Source: Candidatus Altimarinota bacterium
Lineage (GTDB): Bacteria > Patescibacteriota > Gracilibacteria > BD1-5 > UBA6164
Length of the DNA: 64,000 nt
Direction of reading: 5' to 3'
Assembly: GCA_025210615.1 (NCBI GenBank)
Contig: JAOARJ010000004.1
Coordinates: forward strand, 1 to 64,000
The position numbers and the translations under genes were made by a program. A model generated the notes under the pieces. That model saw nothing but the letters and a program-made list of their open reading frames with translations, did not search any database and was not told the origin of the DNA. Positions 9,582 through 19,283 of the stretch are shown in pieces (positions within the stretch are counted from its first letter, which is position 1; each line of letters begins with the position of its first letter).

Positions 9582-9608
9582 TTGACTTTTATATTTTTTA
9601 TGTATAAT
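9582..9608 (+). promoter_or_regulatory. Promoter and conserved leader of the 9680 gene
   Basis: TTGACT, 15-base spacer, TATAAT. The whole stretch from the -35 to AAAAACACAAA is nearly identical to the one at 11647-11700 before the other UGA-free gene, including the spacer length. Confidence 0.7.
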
Positions 9609-9632
9609 TGATTTTAATACAAAAACACAAAC

Positions 9633-9658
9633 GCAAGGCCTCGCCTTCAGAGGCTTGC
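9633..9658 (+). promoter_or_regulatory. Hairpin in the 5' leader
   Basis: Stem GCAAGGCCTC / GAGGCTTGC (one bulged base) in the leader of the UGA-free secreted protein, about 20 bases before its start. It could protect the mRNA or control access to the AGG ribosome site. Confidence 0.5.
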
Positions 9659-9679
9659 ACAACTATGAGGTTTATCTAA

Positions 9680-10060
9680 ATGATGAAAAGATTCTTCTCT
9701 CTCGTACTGGTTATGGTTACCCTTGGAACTCCTGCTGCTACTTTTGCTGATAACTCCGAAAAAGCGGAAATAGTAAGTAAAATTCAAAAAATCATGGCAA
9801 ATACAAACAGTACACTCAAAGATATGAGAATGCTCGTCTTTGTATCCCCCCGGAATAAAGGTCAAAAACTGCCAATAATTGTCGGCAGGATGTCAAGAAA
9901 AAAACTTACGCTCCGATTCGGAAGAGATACAGAAGCCTTTTCAAAAGAAACAATGTGCGACCTCTCAATATGGCAATTAAAACGCTTTCTGGGAGCAGCA
10001 ACAATAATGGATACACCCGCTCCCAAAGAAGCTATATTTGAATTTGTTGAAATGGAATAG
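9680..10060 (+). CDS. Small secreted protein, UGA-free, unknown function
   Basis: 126 residues. A signal peptide (KRFFSLVLVMVTLGTPAA) with cleavage expected after ATFA, about residue 23, leaves a ~100-residue mature domain rich in Lys/Arg and strands (PIIVGRMSRKKLTLRFGR). The start is preceded by GAGG at suitable distance. All glycines are GGN; Arg is often CGN (CGG, CGA, CGC), whereas neighbours use AGA. Own promoter, leader hairpin and a GC-rich terminator make it a self-contained cassette. I do not recognise the family. Codon and base use unlike the flanking genes point to transfer from a standard-code donor or to selection for code neutrality. Confidence 0.75.
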   Translation: MMKRFFSLVLVMVTLGTPAATFADNSEKAEIVSKIQKIMANTNSTLKDMRMLVFVSPRNKGQKLPIIVGRMSRKKLTLRFGRDTEAFSKETMCDLSIWQLKRFLGAATIMDTPAPKEAIFEFVEME

Positions 10061-10067
10061 TTCCGCG

Positions 10068-10096
10068 AGCCCCGCTTGCGGGGCTTTGCTTTTTTA
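10068..10096 (+). terminator. Strong intrinsic terminator
   Basis: Stem AGCCCCGC / GCGGGGCT with TT loop followed by TTGCTTTTTT. Its GC content is exceptional for this AT-rich sequence and matches the foreign look of the gene it ends. Confidence 0.9.
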
Positions 10097-10407
10097 TAAA
10101 AATAATTTTTTATTTTCTTACTTATCTCTTACATCATCTAATTATTATAACCTCGCAAACTGATAATTTAATACTTAAATAAAAGAGCGAATAAATTTTT
10201 CTCACGCGTAGCATACAAAAAATAAATAATAAATTCTTACAATGCTCTTACTCGTAACTTGTATTATAACCACGCAAGTTTGCAAACAATTAAACAAATT
10301 TAATTAATAAAATAGAAATAACAAGAAATCACTAATCAAAAGTTATAAAATTCTAATATATTAATTAAATAAACAACAAATAAATATTATAAAATAATTA
10401 TAGGATT
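10097..10407. other. Gene-free stretch with a direct repeat of promoter-like elements
   Basis: No gene seen. Two copies of TATTATAACC(T/A)CGCAA lie at 10143-10158 and 10262-10277; on the minus strand each reads TTGCG(A/T)GGTTATAATA, containing a perfect TATAAT. They could be tandem minus-strand promoters for a short RNA, with an AAGAGC/GCTCTT pair followed by TTTATTT as a possible end near 10170. This is weak evidence. Confidence 0.35.
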
Positions 10408-11586
10408 ATGAAAAACTTAGACAAAAAAATTATAGTAGCAGCAGTAATCGCTACTACACTTACTGGAACAGCTTTAGTAAGCGCTGATGATACTGTATCA
10501 GCTGATAATAATATGAGAGGAGGAAGATGATGAATGCATCAAATGGGACAAAGATGAGATAATTCAGGAGAAGGTAGAAGAGGACCAAGAATAGAAATGT
10601 TTAATGAAGTTTATGATGACGCTACTAGCGAAATCCAAGCTATTATTGATAAAATAAAAGCCAAAGAAGAAATCACTGACGAAGAAAAAGAAACTCTTAG
10701 AACATATATGCAAGGATTAATGGAAGACTGAACAATTGAAAGACCTGAAAGAGGTGAAAGAATGTGAGGAGAATGAGAAGGTAGAGGAGAAAATAGAGGG
10801 AATTGAGAATGACCTAGAGGTGAATGAAGAGGTAATCATGAGCAAGCTTTTGACAGAGTATATGATGATGCTAGTGATGAAATAAAAGCTATTATCGATA
10901 GTATAAAAGCTGGTGAAGAAGTATCTGATGAAGATAAAGAAACTTTAAAAGCTTATATGGAAGAGTTTAGAGAAGCTCACAAAGCTGAAATGAAAAAAGT
11001 AAAAGAAATTATGGATAAATATAAAGCAGGAGAAGAAATCACTGATGAAGAAAAAGCATATGTATTAGAAAATAGACCACAAAGAAATGAAAAATTTGAA
11101 AATAAAGTAAAAAATAATGAAAATATTTCTGAAGAGTTAAAAGCTATTATGGAAAAAGTTGCTAACTTAGAAACTTTAACAGATGATGAAAAAGCTACTC
11201 TAGAAACTCATAAAGAAGAAAGAGAGGAACAAAGAGAAGCCAGAAAAGAAAATAGACAGCAAGTAAGAGAAATTATGAATAAGTATAAAGATTGACAAGA
11301 GTTAAGTGATTCTGAAAAAGAATTTGCTCTTGAAAATATGCCTGGTCATAGCGAAAGAATGGATGCGCAATTTGAAAATGCTAGCGATGAAATCAAGCAA
11401 ATAGTTGAAAAAATTAAAGTTTTAGATACAATGACATCTGAAGAAAGAGAAGCTATAAAACAATATTTAGATGAAAATAGACCTGAAAGATGAGAAGCAA
11501 GAGGTGAAGGAAAATGAGAAAAAAGAGAAGGTAAAAGATGAGGACCTAGAAATCAAAATAGTGATTCTTCAGAAACTAATTCTTAA
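10408..11586 (+). CDS. Secreted acidic helical-repeat protein
   Basis: 392 residues. Signal peptide at residues 1-26 (VAAVIATTLTGTALVSA). The mature part has about six copies of a 35-45-residue unit of two helices joined by a loop, with the core pattern AIIDKIKAKEEITDEEKE / AIIDSIKAGEEVSDEDKE / EIMDKYKAGEEITDEEKA / EIMNKYKDGQELSDSEKE. Gly/Arg/Glu-rich linkers (RGEGRGNHE, GEARGEGKG), with many glycines encoded by UGA, lie at the N-terminus, between repeats 1 and 2, and at the C-terminus. No enzyme motif. The units resemble small calcium-free helical bundles; an extracellular or cell-surface scaffold is the most one can say. Followed by a terminator. Confidence 0.8.
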
Positions 11587-11604
11587 TGTTAGCTAGAACT
11601 AAAT

Positions 11605-11630
11605 AAAACTCCTGAGAAGGAGTTTTTTAA
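11605..11630 (+). terminator. Terminator of the helical-repeat gene
   Basis: Stem AAAACTCCT / AGGAGTTTT with a 4-base loop and a T run. Confidence 0.8.
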
Positions 11631-11646
11631 ATGATAATAAATAAAT

Positions 11647-11673
11647 TTGATTTTTATGTTTTTTAGATATAAT
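11647..11673 (+). promoter_or_regulatory. Promoter of the 11714 gene, twin of the 9582 promoter
   Basis: TTGATT, 15-base spacer, TATAAT, then a leader ending AAAAACACAAA. It aligns with the promoter at 9582-9608 base by base with only a few changes. Confidence 0.7.
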
Positions 11674-11713
11674 TACTTTTAATATAAAAACACAAAAAAA
11701 CATGGAGAACAAT

Positions 11714-11995
11714 ATGTCCGAGCGTAAGTCACTATTATTATTTATGATATCTTGTCCAATATTTTTTATATTAACGGATGAGATATTAAACAGCAATTAT
11801 ATAAATCCTCCTATTATAGGAGTATTGCTTTTCTTGTCTGTTTGCAGTCTGTTATTTGTAGACAGAAAGAAATTTGTAATTGGTCTTGTTATCTGGGGAA
11901 TCTATATCACTGTAACAGGTTCTTCAGAGATCGGTTATGGCGGCTTAGCCATCATAGCCTGCTTTGGTCTAGACCAATATACAATGCCCTCGTAG
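11714..11995 (+). CDS. Small membrane protein, UGA-free, unknown function
   Basis: 93 residues with about four hydrophobic segments (LLLFMISCPIFFILT, IIGVLLFLSVCSLLFV, FVIGLVIWGIYITV, GGLAIIACFG), so probably an integral membrane protein. I chose this ATG because GGAGAA lies 5 bases before it; an in-frame ATG at 11702 would add four residues but would place the ribosome site inside the gene. Glycines are all GGN, and no UGA is used although the protein is Gly-rich. Twin promoter with the 9680 gene, and a GC-rich terminator. No family recognised. Confidence 0.65.
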   Translation: MSERKSLLLFMISCPIFFILTDEILNSNYINPPIIGVLLFLSVCSLLFVDRKKFVIGLVIWGIYITVTGSSEIGYGGLAIIACFGLDQYTMPS

Positions 11996-12021
11996 GAATC
12001 CCCCTACGGGGCTTCCTTTTT
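11995..12021 (+). terminator. Terminator of the small membrane protein
   Basis: Stem GGAATCCCC / GGGGCTTCC overlapping the stop codon, loop CTAC region, then TTTTT. Confidence 0.85.
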
Positions 12022-12041
12022 CTCAAATTTTTTATAAAACA

Positions 12042-12067
12042 AAAACTCTAGCCTTAACTAGAGTTTT
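12042..12067. terminator. Bidirectional terminator, end of the first efflux operon
   Basis: Perfect stem AAAACTCTAG / CTAGAGTTTT just after the stop of the minus-strand RND gene. Confidence 0.8.
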
Positions 12068-12070
12068 ATT

Positions 12071-15000
12071 TTACTTTTTATTATTATCTATGTCTATAAT
12101 ATTTGTAGTTTTCTTTACTTGTTTATCTTCTCTATTTTTTAATAAAGTAAATATTAATTTTGGTAATCCAAATGTATATTTGAAAATAAATTTAAATAGT
12201 CAAGGTTTTTTATTTAAATAACTTTCATAATATAGGGCTGGTACTACGAATAATGTCATAGTTGTACCTGCTAACAATCAGAATACTATTGTATAAGATA
12301 ATCAAGCCCAAAATTTATCTTGGAAAGCTAGTGGCAAGATTCATAATACTGTTGTAATTGTTGTTACTAGCATTGGAATAAATCTTGATTTTCAAGCATT
12401 TAATACTGATTCCATAGTCTCCATTCATTCTGCTAAATTTGAATTAATCTTATCTATATAAATAATTGCGTTGTTTACTACTATTCATACTAAAGAGATA
12501 AATCAAATTCAGAATGCTAATGAATAAGGGTTTCAAGTTGAGAATAATCAAATATTTACTCAAATTAAAGCCATTATTACAGAATATAATACTATTAATG
12601 GTTGTCCATATGAATTAAATTGTAATACTAATATTGTAAAGATAATAAATATCGCTACGAAAAATGATGTTACCATTGATATTACAAGTTCAGCATTTTC
12701 TTCATTTTCTCAACCTGCTCCAAAACTTGTACCTGCTGGATATTTATACTGCTCGGCAAACTGCGTAAGTTTTGGTTGTACTTCAGAAGTATTTATTCAT
12801 TCTTCTAAATCTGCTCACACAGTTATAATAATTTTTTGATTTTCTCTATCAATATTTGCTATTGCTCTTTCAAATTCACTATTTGCTACATCTGATACCT
12901 TCATCTTCCCTTTTGCTGTATTTATAGTCAGATTCATTATATCGTATGGTGTAACTTCTTTATCAAAAGCATCTATTTTTACTTTTATATCATAATCTTC
13001 TTTTACTCATTTTATCGTTCATGCTTTCATTCAGTTTATCTCGGCAAATACAGCCATTTCAATATCAGTAGGTTTTAATCCTAGTGAAGCTAATTTATTT
13101 CTATCTAAAGTAAGAGAAAATTGTCCTGGAGTTCTAAGCCCTGATGAAGTCACATTTTTTGCTCAAGGAACTGTTCTTAAGAATTTTTCAAAATCATCAG
13201 ATACATCAAGTAAAGTTCTGAGTTGGTCAGTAGATTCCGCTATTAATTTTATTCAAACAGCTTGACTTCCTGGAGGACCATTTGATTGAGTTGAAGCATT
13301 TACTTTCAATCATTCTTGTCTTAAATAAGCCAAATTATCTTCTATAACTTTTTCTATTTCAAATGAACTTCTAAGTCATTTTTCTTCTCTGACAGCTGTC
13401 TTTAATAATTCTACATCTATCTTAACTTTATTTCAAGATACACTTGTGAAATAGTTTTTTAATTCTGGAATAGAAGTTAACGCTTCATCTACATTTTTGC
13501 TATATTTAGCCATAGAATCTGTTGTTCTTCATTGATTTGATTCTATTGTTACTGTCAAAAATGGTTGATCAGAAGCTGGAAACATATTAAATCAAATTGG
13601 GAAAGCTGAAAATGTCCAGAAAAACACTACAACAGGAACAAAAATCACAACGAGTCTTTTCCATTTGGCATTGATAAAGTTCTTCAAGATGTTATAATAA
13701 GTGTTTTTTACTGCATTAAATACTTTAAAACGCATTTTGAAATCTTTTTCTAATCTTTCAGTTTTTCATCTTCTTTCGTTTTCAAGTAGATTTTTTTCAT
13801 CATCTCACATAGTCTTCTCTTCCCTTGGATTTTTCACAAAATAATCATGTTTTTTATTCACTTTCATAAATATCGCAGAAGTTACCGTCAAAGACAAGAA
13901 TAGCGAAGCTAGAAGTGTAATAAAAATCGTAATAGGAATATATGCTAGATATTTTCACATCGCTCCTGGAAGACTCATTATTGGGAAAAACGCAGCAAGC
14001 GTAGTCATCGTACCAGAAATAAGAGCAACCCTATAATCACGACCAGCCAAAATAACCGCTGTTTTCGGATTATATCAAAGTCTCATATTATTTGATGCTC
14101 ATTCAATAATTACAATTATCGTATCAATAGCTACTCAAAGCGATAAAATAAGTGAAAAATTCGTCAAGAAGTTCAATTTATATCCCATATAATTTAACAC
14201 AATAAATGTGATAAAATACGCTAGAGGGATAATAGAAGTCGCGATAATTCATTCTTTTAATCAAATAAAAGTTAGAAGTGTCGCGAATACTAAGAATAAA
14301 GTCGTTAAAATATTTTTTAGTAAATCATCGTAATCATCTATCAAAATATCAGAAACATCTTGTACAATATCATATTTAAGACCATCATAAGATTGCTTTT
14401 GCATTTCTTTTTCTACATTTGCTTTCGCATTTATTGTTGAAGAAAAAACATTAGCTCCATCTTTTTTATCAATAGAAACATAAACTCAATTGAATCAGTT
14501 TTGATTATATATTCAAAATTTTTCGACATTATCATTATCATAATATCTAGTTAATTTAGCTATATCTTTTAAATAAGTTATAGAAGTTCAATTTGAGGCA
14601 ATTGGTACATCTAAGAATCATTTAATATCCTTTATTTCTCCACTAAATCTATAATCATAATCCAAATTATCTATCGTAAAGTTTCAAAGCGGAGTATTTT
14701 TATTATAATCTTTTAAAATATTAGCTACTCCCGCTACACTAAGTCAAAGATTTTCTAATTTTGCTTTATTAGCTAAGACTCTTACTTCATAATCAGTTGT
14801 TCACCTTACATTGAATTTATCAATTCCAGATTTTCATTCTAAAGAATTTTTTAATTCATCAGCTTTAGACAATAAGTAATCATGAGAATATTTATTTTCT
14901 TCTCAGTATAAAACGATACTAAAGATATTATTATCTTCTGAAGAAACATCAGTTACTACTGGATCTTCAGCATCACTAGGTAAATCAACTATATCAACTT

Positions 15001-15373
15001 TTGATTTTACATCCGTCAAAGTTTCATTAACATCAACTCAGTTTTTTAATTCAAGAGTTACACTACTTACTCAAAGTTTTGAAGTAGATTCTATCTTTTT
15101 TAGACCATCAATATCTTTTACTTCTCTTTCTATTTTATCAGTAATAAGCGAATCTATATCTTCAGGATTAACTCAAGTATAAACAGTTGTAATATTAATG
15201 AATCATAAATCAAGCTCTGGAGTTCTATCTTTTCAAATAGTAAAAATAGATAAAGCTCAGAAAATGATAACTAGAAAAACTAACAAGAAAGAGATTTTCA
15301 TTTGTCTAATCCAAAATCAGAAAAATCATTCTTGGGCTTGTTCTAATATTTTATTTTCACCTTTTTCTTTCAT
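12071..15373 (-). CDS. RND-family efflux transporter (AcrB-like), pump 1
   Basis: 1100 residues, the expected size for a proton-driven RND exporter. First membrane helix at about residues 28-48, large extracytoplasmic loops, helices 2-6, a second loop and final helix bundle. The helix-4 region reads GVAIDTIIVIIEG, so only one of the two usual adjacent Asp residues (DD in AcrB) is kept. The late motif YSLAFGIGFISLVGIVVNNAI is typical of the second half. Gene order TetR, adaptor, pump on one strand makes a standard efflux operon; no outer-membrane channel is present, as expected for a cell without a classical outer membrane. Substrate unknown. Confidence 0.9.
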
Positions 15374-15458
15374 TATAAATTATATTATTTAAGTATTTTT
15401 ATTTTTTACCTTTCTCTATGTTAAAATAAAGAAATAATAATGATTGTTTCTTTTTATA

Positions 15459-15514
15459 GTGCAGCGCGCATAGCGCGCTGCACATCAGCAGAGCCTTGTT
15501 TTGCAAGGCTCTGC
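15459..15514. repeat. Two perfect GC-rich hairpins inside the efflux operon
   Basis: Stems GTGCAGCGCGC / GCGCGCTGCAC (15459-15483) and GCAGAGCCTTG / CAAGGCTCTGC (15488-15514), both 11 bp without mismatch, in the gap between adaptor and pump genes. Without T tracts they are unlikely to be plain terminators; they may stabilise the adaptor mRNA or partially block read-through. Confidence 0.8.
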
Positions 15515-15545
15515 ATCAATAATCTTTTCTTTATTAATACTAGTA

Positions 15546-17477
15546 TTATTTAACTACCAAATTATGTTTATTCTCATCATAATTCTTCATTTCTGTTAAA
15601 ATAATCTTAGTTTCTTCTGATAATTCACTAGATAATTCTAAAGTATTCCCCCATATCTGAGCAAATTCAACTGTTTTCTTCTCTAAACTATTTTCACTAT
15701 TAATAATATAAATAAATCAAGTATTTCAATCTGTAGTTGTTACTATATTTATAGGTAATAAATGATTATTCGCTTCAAATTTTATAATAACTTCAACACT
15801 TTCTCAAATTATAGAAACAGGAGTATCAACAGTAATAACAACCTTATAATTAAGATTTGCATCAGCTACTTTACTAACTGATTTAACTGTTCAAGTTATA
15901 GTTTGATTTTGATAAACAATATCTACTTTATCTCATAATTTTACATGGTCTAGTTCTCCGATTGATAAAGAAATCTCTACTTCTTGCTTAGCATTACTTA
16001 CGACTTTAAATGCAGGAGTTCCACTAGATAATTCTTGTCATAAATCTACATTAATTTCTGAAATAGTTCAACTAATTGGTGATTTAATAAACAAATTATT
16101 ATAATTTCTTTGTGCTTCTTTTAAAGATATTTCAGCATCCACTATCGCCGCTTTATTTTGTTTTAATGTAATCTCTCTATTTTTCTTAGCATTTTCATAA
16201 TTTGTTTTAGCTGTTGCTAGAGATGTCTCTATTGTTTTTAATTGGTCTTTAGCATTTGCTATTGCTTGGTCATAAGAAATTTGTGTATCACTATCTGTTT
16301 TCTGCGAATTTAATTTTGCTATTTGCAGATTCTTTTCTTGAATATCTAAAGCCAATTTTTGTGATTGCTCATTATTTTTATATGTGTTTAAGAAAGTTGT
16401 AACATTATTTTTAAATGTAACAAATCCGTTATAATTCCCTTGAGAAGAAGATACATAATTAGTCACTATTTGTTTTTGTGAAGCCAAAGCAGTATCAGTA
16501 TATAAAGATTCTTTAATCAAAGTATCCATGGCATCCATAGTGTCTAAAATAATCTTATATCCTCCATCTATTTCCATTAATACAGCCTTAAATTTTTCAT
16601 CACTAGAAGTATCTAAACTTAAACTATTAAATTTATCTTTATTATCATCTAAAATTTTAAATTCATTATTAGCTTCTGTTAATGTACTAGGTTTTATAGC
16701 TCATAATAATTCTTGAAAATCATCATTTTCATTTTGATTTTTAGAAGTATAACCTAATATTTTATCCATTTCTTCATGAATATTATTATAGCTAGTTATA
16801 AAAGTGTCATATTGAGTACTTAAACTTCTTTTATTAGAGTCAAGAGTTTCTTGATTATTTTTTAATAAAGTATCATAATCGAATTTAGCTTTTTCTAAGT
16901 TAGCTTCTTGATTTTTTATATCTAAACTAGCTTTAGAATCTTCACTTGTTAAATCAGAAGTTTCCAAATTACTCTTCGCTTGTTCTAAATTCTTCTTAAT
17001 AACTTGTTTAGTTGATTCATATTTTGTTTCAGTTTGATCTAAAGATAATTTACTATCATTAACTGCTTTATCTAAGCTAATTACACTACTATCATAAGAT
17101 AATTTTGCTTTATTTAAACTATTTCTAGCTTGTTCCAATCTAATACCATAATTTCATACAGTATCTGACATTGCTACAACAGTTTGCCCTTTAACAACTG
17201 CATCTCATTCTTTTTTATAAATTTTAGATACTCTACCACTAGCTTGAGCGTTTAATGTAATATCTTGACTACCAGATATTCTACCATTTTTTTCTATAGA
17301 AACTGTTTTTGAAAAATCTTTTAACTGCTTAGTTTCTATATTATAAGCTGTTTTTATAGATTCTCATTCACCATTCGCTTCAGGTACTTCAGTAGCATCT
17401 CATCCGCCACAAGAAGTTAGGAATAATCCCGTGATTATAATTGAAGCAATTAATTTTTTACTTATTTTATTTTCCAT
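15546..17477 (-). CDS. Efflux periplasmic-adaptor lipoprotein (MFP), pump 1
   Basis: 643 residues. Lipoprotein signal ending LFLTSC with the lipidated Cys at residue 23. The biotinyl-lipoyl halves flank a very long coiled coil: GRVSKIYKKEGDAVVKGQTV near residue 85, then repeated ~60-residue heptad segments (SLNKAKLSYDSS, KKNLEQAKSNLE, AKTNYENAKKNREI), returning at NNLFIKSPISGTI and the beta-barrel (HVKLGDKVDIVYQ). The coiled coil is longer than in most MacA/AcrA adaptors. Partner of the RND pump encoded next. Confidence 0.88.
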
Positions 17478-17586
17478 AATTAATTAAATTATTTTTATTA
17501 TTATATAAATTTTTTGCACTCTATTTCCATTTTACTATAATTATTTTTTTATTACAAATTTTTAGATATTTTTAATTTATTTTTTA

Positions 17587-18387
17587 TTAAATTCACTCAA
17601 CTTTTTCTATAAAAAACTTGTAATCTGCGAATTTTTTCTCTTTAAACTCTTCACTAAAAAGTCAAATTGTAATAGCTTTTGCAAACTTAGAAGCACTTGT
17701 ATAAAAGAATTCTTCTCAAGTTATATCTTCTATATTTTCTTTTCAAGTTTCTTTTAAAACTATATCTCTTATTTGTTCGTCTTGAGAAGTTTGTATCTCA
17801 AATTCTTCAAATTCAGTTTCATATTCCTTTTTTATTTCTAATATTGAGAAGAAAAAATGCGTCATCATACTAAAATTAAAAACAAGTTCAATATCAATAT
17901 TCTCTTCATCAAAATTCTCTCAATAAACAAGTGTTAAAAGCAATTCCCTATGTCTTTTTTCAAGATATTCTCTATTAACGCTTTCTGAAAAATAATCTTT
18001 TCATCAACACATAATTCATTTAACAAGAGACGATTTTTGAATAAAAACAAGCCCTCACATCAAGTTTCTATAACATCTTTTTTTCAAATCTTTTTCATTC
18101 TTATTCATTTTCGTAACTCAGATTTGTCCTTTTGTGAAAACATAATCAATTATTTTCATATAAAGTTCGTCTTTATTCTTGAAATATAAATAAAATGTTC
18201 ATTTAGCAACTCACGCTTTTGCAACTATTTTATCAACAGAAACTTTTTTATATCAAAATTTGTTAAATAAAGGAATAGCTGCTGCTATAATTTGAAGATA
18301 TTTTGAAGTTTTTAATTCTTCTTCAGGAATTCATTCTTGTTCCCTAATAAAATTTAAAAATTTATTTAATTTTTTTGGTACAACCAT
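17587..18387 (-). CDS. TetR-family transcriptional regulator
   Basis: 266 residues, first gene of the pump 1 operon. The N-terminal helix-turn-helix is clear: AAIPLFNKFGYKKVSVDKIVAKAGVAKGTFYLYFKNKDEL shortened here to its core, VAKAGVAKGTFYLYF at about residues 56-70. The ligand domain is poorly conserved, as usual. It very likely represses its own operon; a repeat and a half-site lie between its promoter and start codon. Confidence 0.88.
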
Positions 18388-18403
18388 AGGCAATTTTTTA
18401 TTT

Positions 18404-18466
18404 AATGACTAAATGACTAAATCAACTTAAGCGGTCATATTGTATAGTATTTAAAAATAATTGCAA
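18404..18466 (-). promoter_or_regulatory. Promoter and possible TetR operator
   Basis: Minus strand TTGCAA (18461-18466), 16-base spacer, TACAAT (18439-18444). Just downstream lie two direct copies of AATGACTA (18404-18419) and an inverted GGTCA (18433-18437), which could be the operator. Confidence 0.45.
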
Positions 18467-18666
18467 GTCTTTTTTTGACTTTTTTCTTATTTTATATAAA
18501 AACAAGTTAACAAAGAGATATTTCCCGTTCAAAAATTTTATATTCTACTCCAGATTTTTATTTAAAAAATCTTTAAATATACTCTCTTGCTTGAGATTAA
18601 TGAACTTAATTTAAAAAAAATTTGATTTTTTCATTTTTTTTAATAATATAACTGGGCTAAAAAAAT

Positions 18667-18742
18667 GGATCAATAGCTCAGTCGGTAGAGCACCGGACTC
18701 TTAATCCGTTGGTCCCGAGTTCGAACCTCGGTTGATCCACCA
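18667..18742 (+). tRNA. tRNA-Lys (anticodon CTT)
   Basis: Cloverleaf with acceptor GGATCAA / TTGATCC, D arm GCTC...GAGC, anticodon loop CTCTTAA, T loop TTCGAAC, and genome-encoded CCA. 76 bases. One mismatch at the top of the anticodon stem. Confidence 0.95.
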
Positions 18743-18757
18743 TTTATGAGAAACTAA

Positions 18758-18790
18758 AAAAATAGACTTTAAGCTGGTCTATTTTTATTT
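18758..18790 (+). terminator. Terminator after tRNA-Lys
   Basis: Stem AAAATAGAC / GTCTATTTT with T run. Confidence 0.75.
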
Positions 18791-18888
18791 TGCCTTAAAT
18801 TATTAATTTTAAATTTTTACAATAATTATTTTGTTTTTTTAGCTTTTTATATAGTATTAATTTAATATTATTATAATTTTAAAATTAT

Positions 18889-19170
18889 ATGGTGAAAAAA
18901 TTAACAAGTTATAGAATCATTACAGTTTGGTGTAAATGTTGACAAAAATTAATCAAATATAAAAAATGACCTTGAAGAAGACTTTTAAAAATTCATAGAG
19001 ATAGAATCACAAAAGATTATAGCGGGATTTTTCTTGATAATTATGATCCTGCTTGAACAGACTTATATTGTCCTAACTGCAAGCAACGAATTACAACAGT
19101 GCAAGTTGTTAACTGAAAATATATAAATAAAGTCAATCAATGACAGATTTGAATAATAAGAAAGAGTTAA
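18889..19170 (+). CDS. Small zinc-ribbon-like protein, unknown function
   Basis: 93 residues, strongly basic. Two cysteine pairs, CKC at residues 15-17 and CPNC about 45 residues later, can form a zinc ribbon. Between them lies YKKGPGRRLLKIHRDRI. The layout suggests a nucleic-acid or ribosome binding protein, but I do not recognise the family for certain. Own terminator follows; a TATAAT lies upstream at about 18870. Confidence 0.7.
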
Positions 19171-19193
19171 AGTAAATTTATAAATATAATAAA

Positions 19194-19226
19194 AAAATAG
19201 ACTAATTTAGATCTATTTTTATTTTG
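19194..19226 (+). terminator. Terminator of the zinc-ribbon gene
   Basis: Stem AAAATAGA / TCTATTTT followed by TATTTTG. Confidence 0.65.
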
Positions 19227-19283
19227 ATTAAAATCTCTTTTATATATAATTATTTTATTACTAATAGAAATTTTTATAAAATT

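Noticed and set aside
9680-11995. Contamination or chimeric assembly as source of the UGA-free genes
   Set aside because: They are a few hundred bases each and embedded between recoded genes in a continuous sequence; a chimera at each border is unlikely, though read mapping would be the final test.
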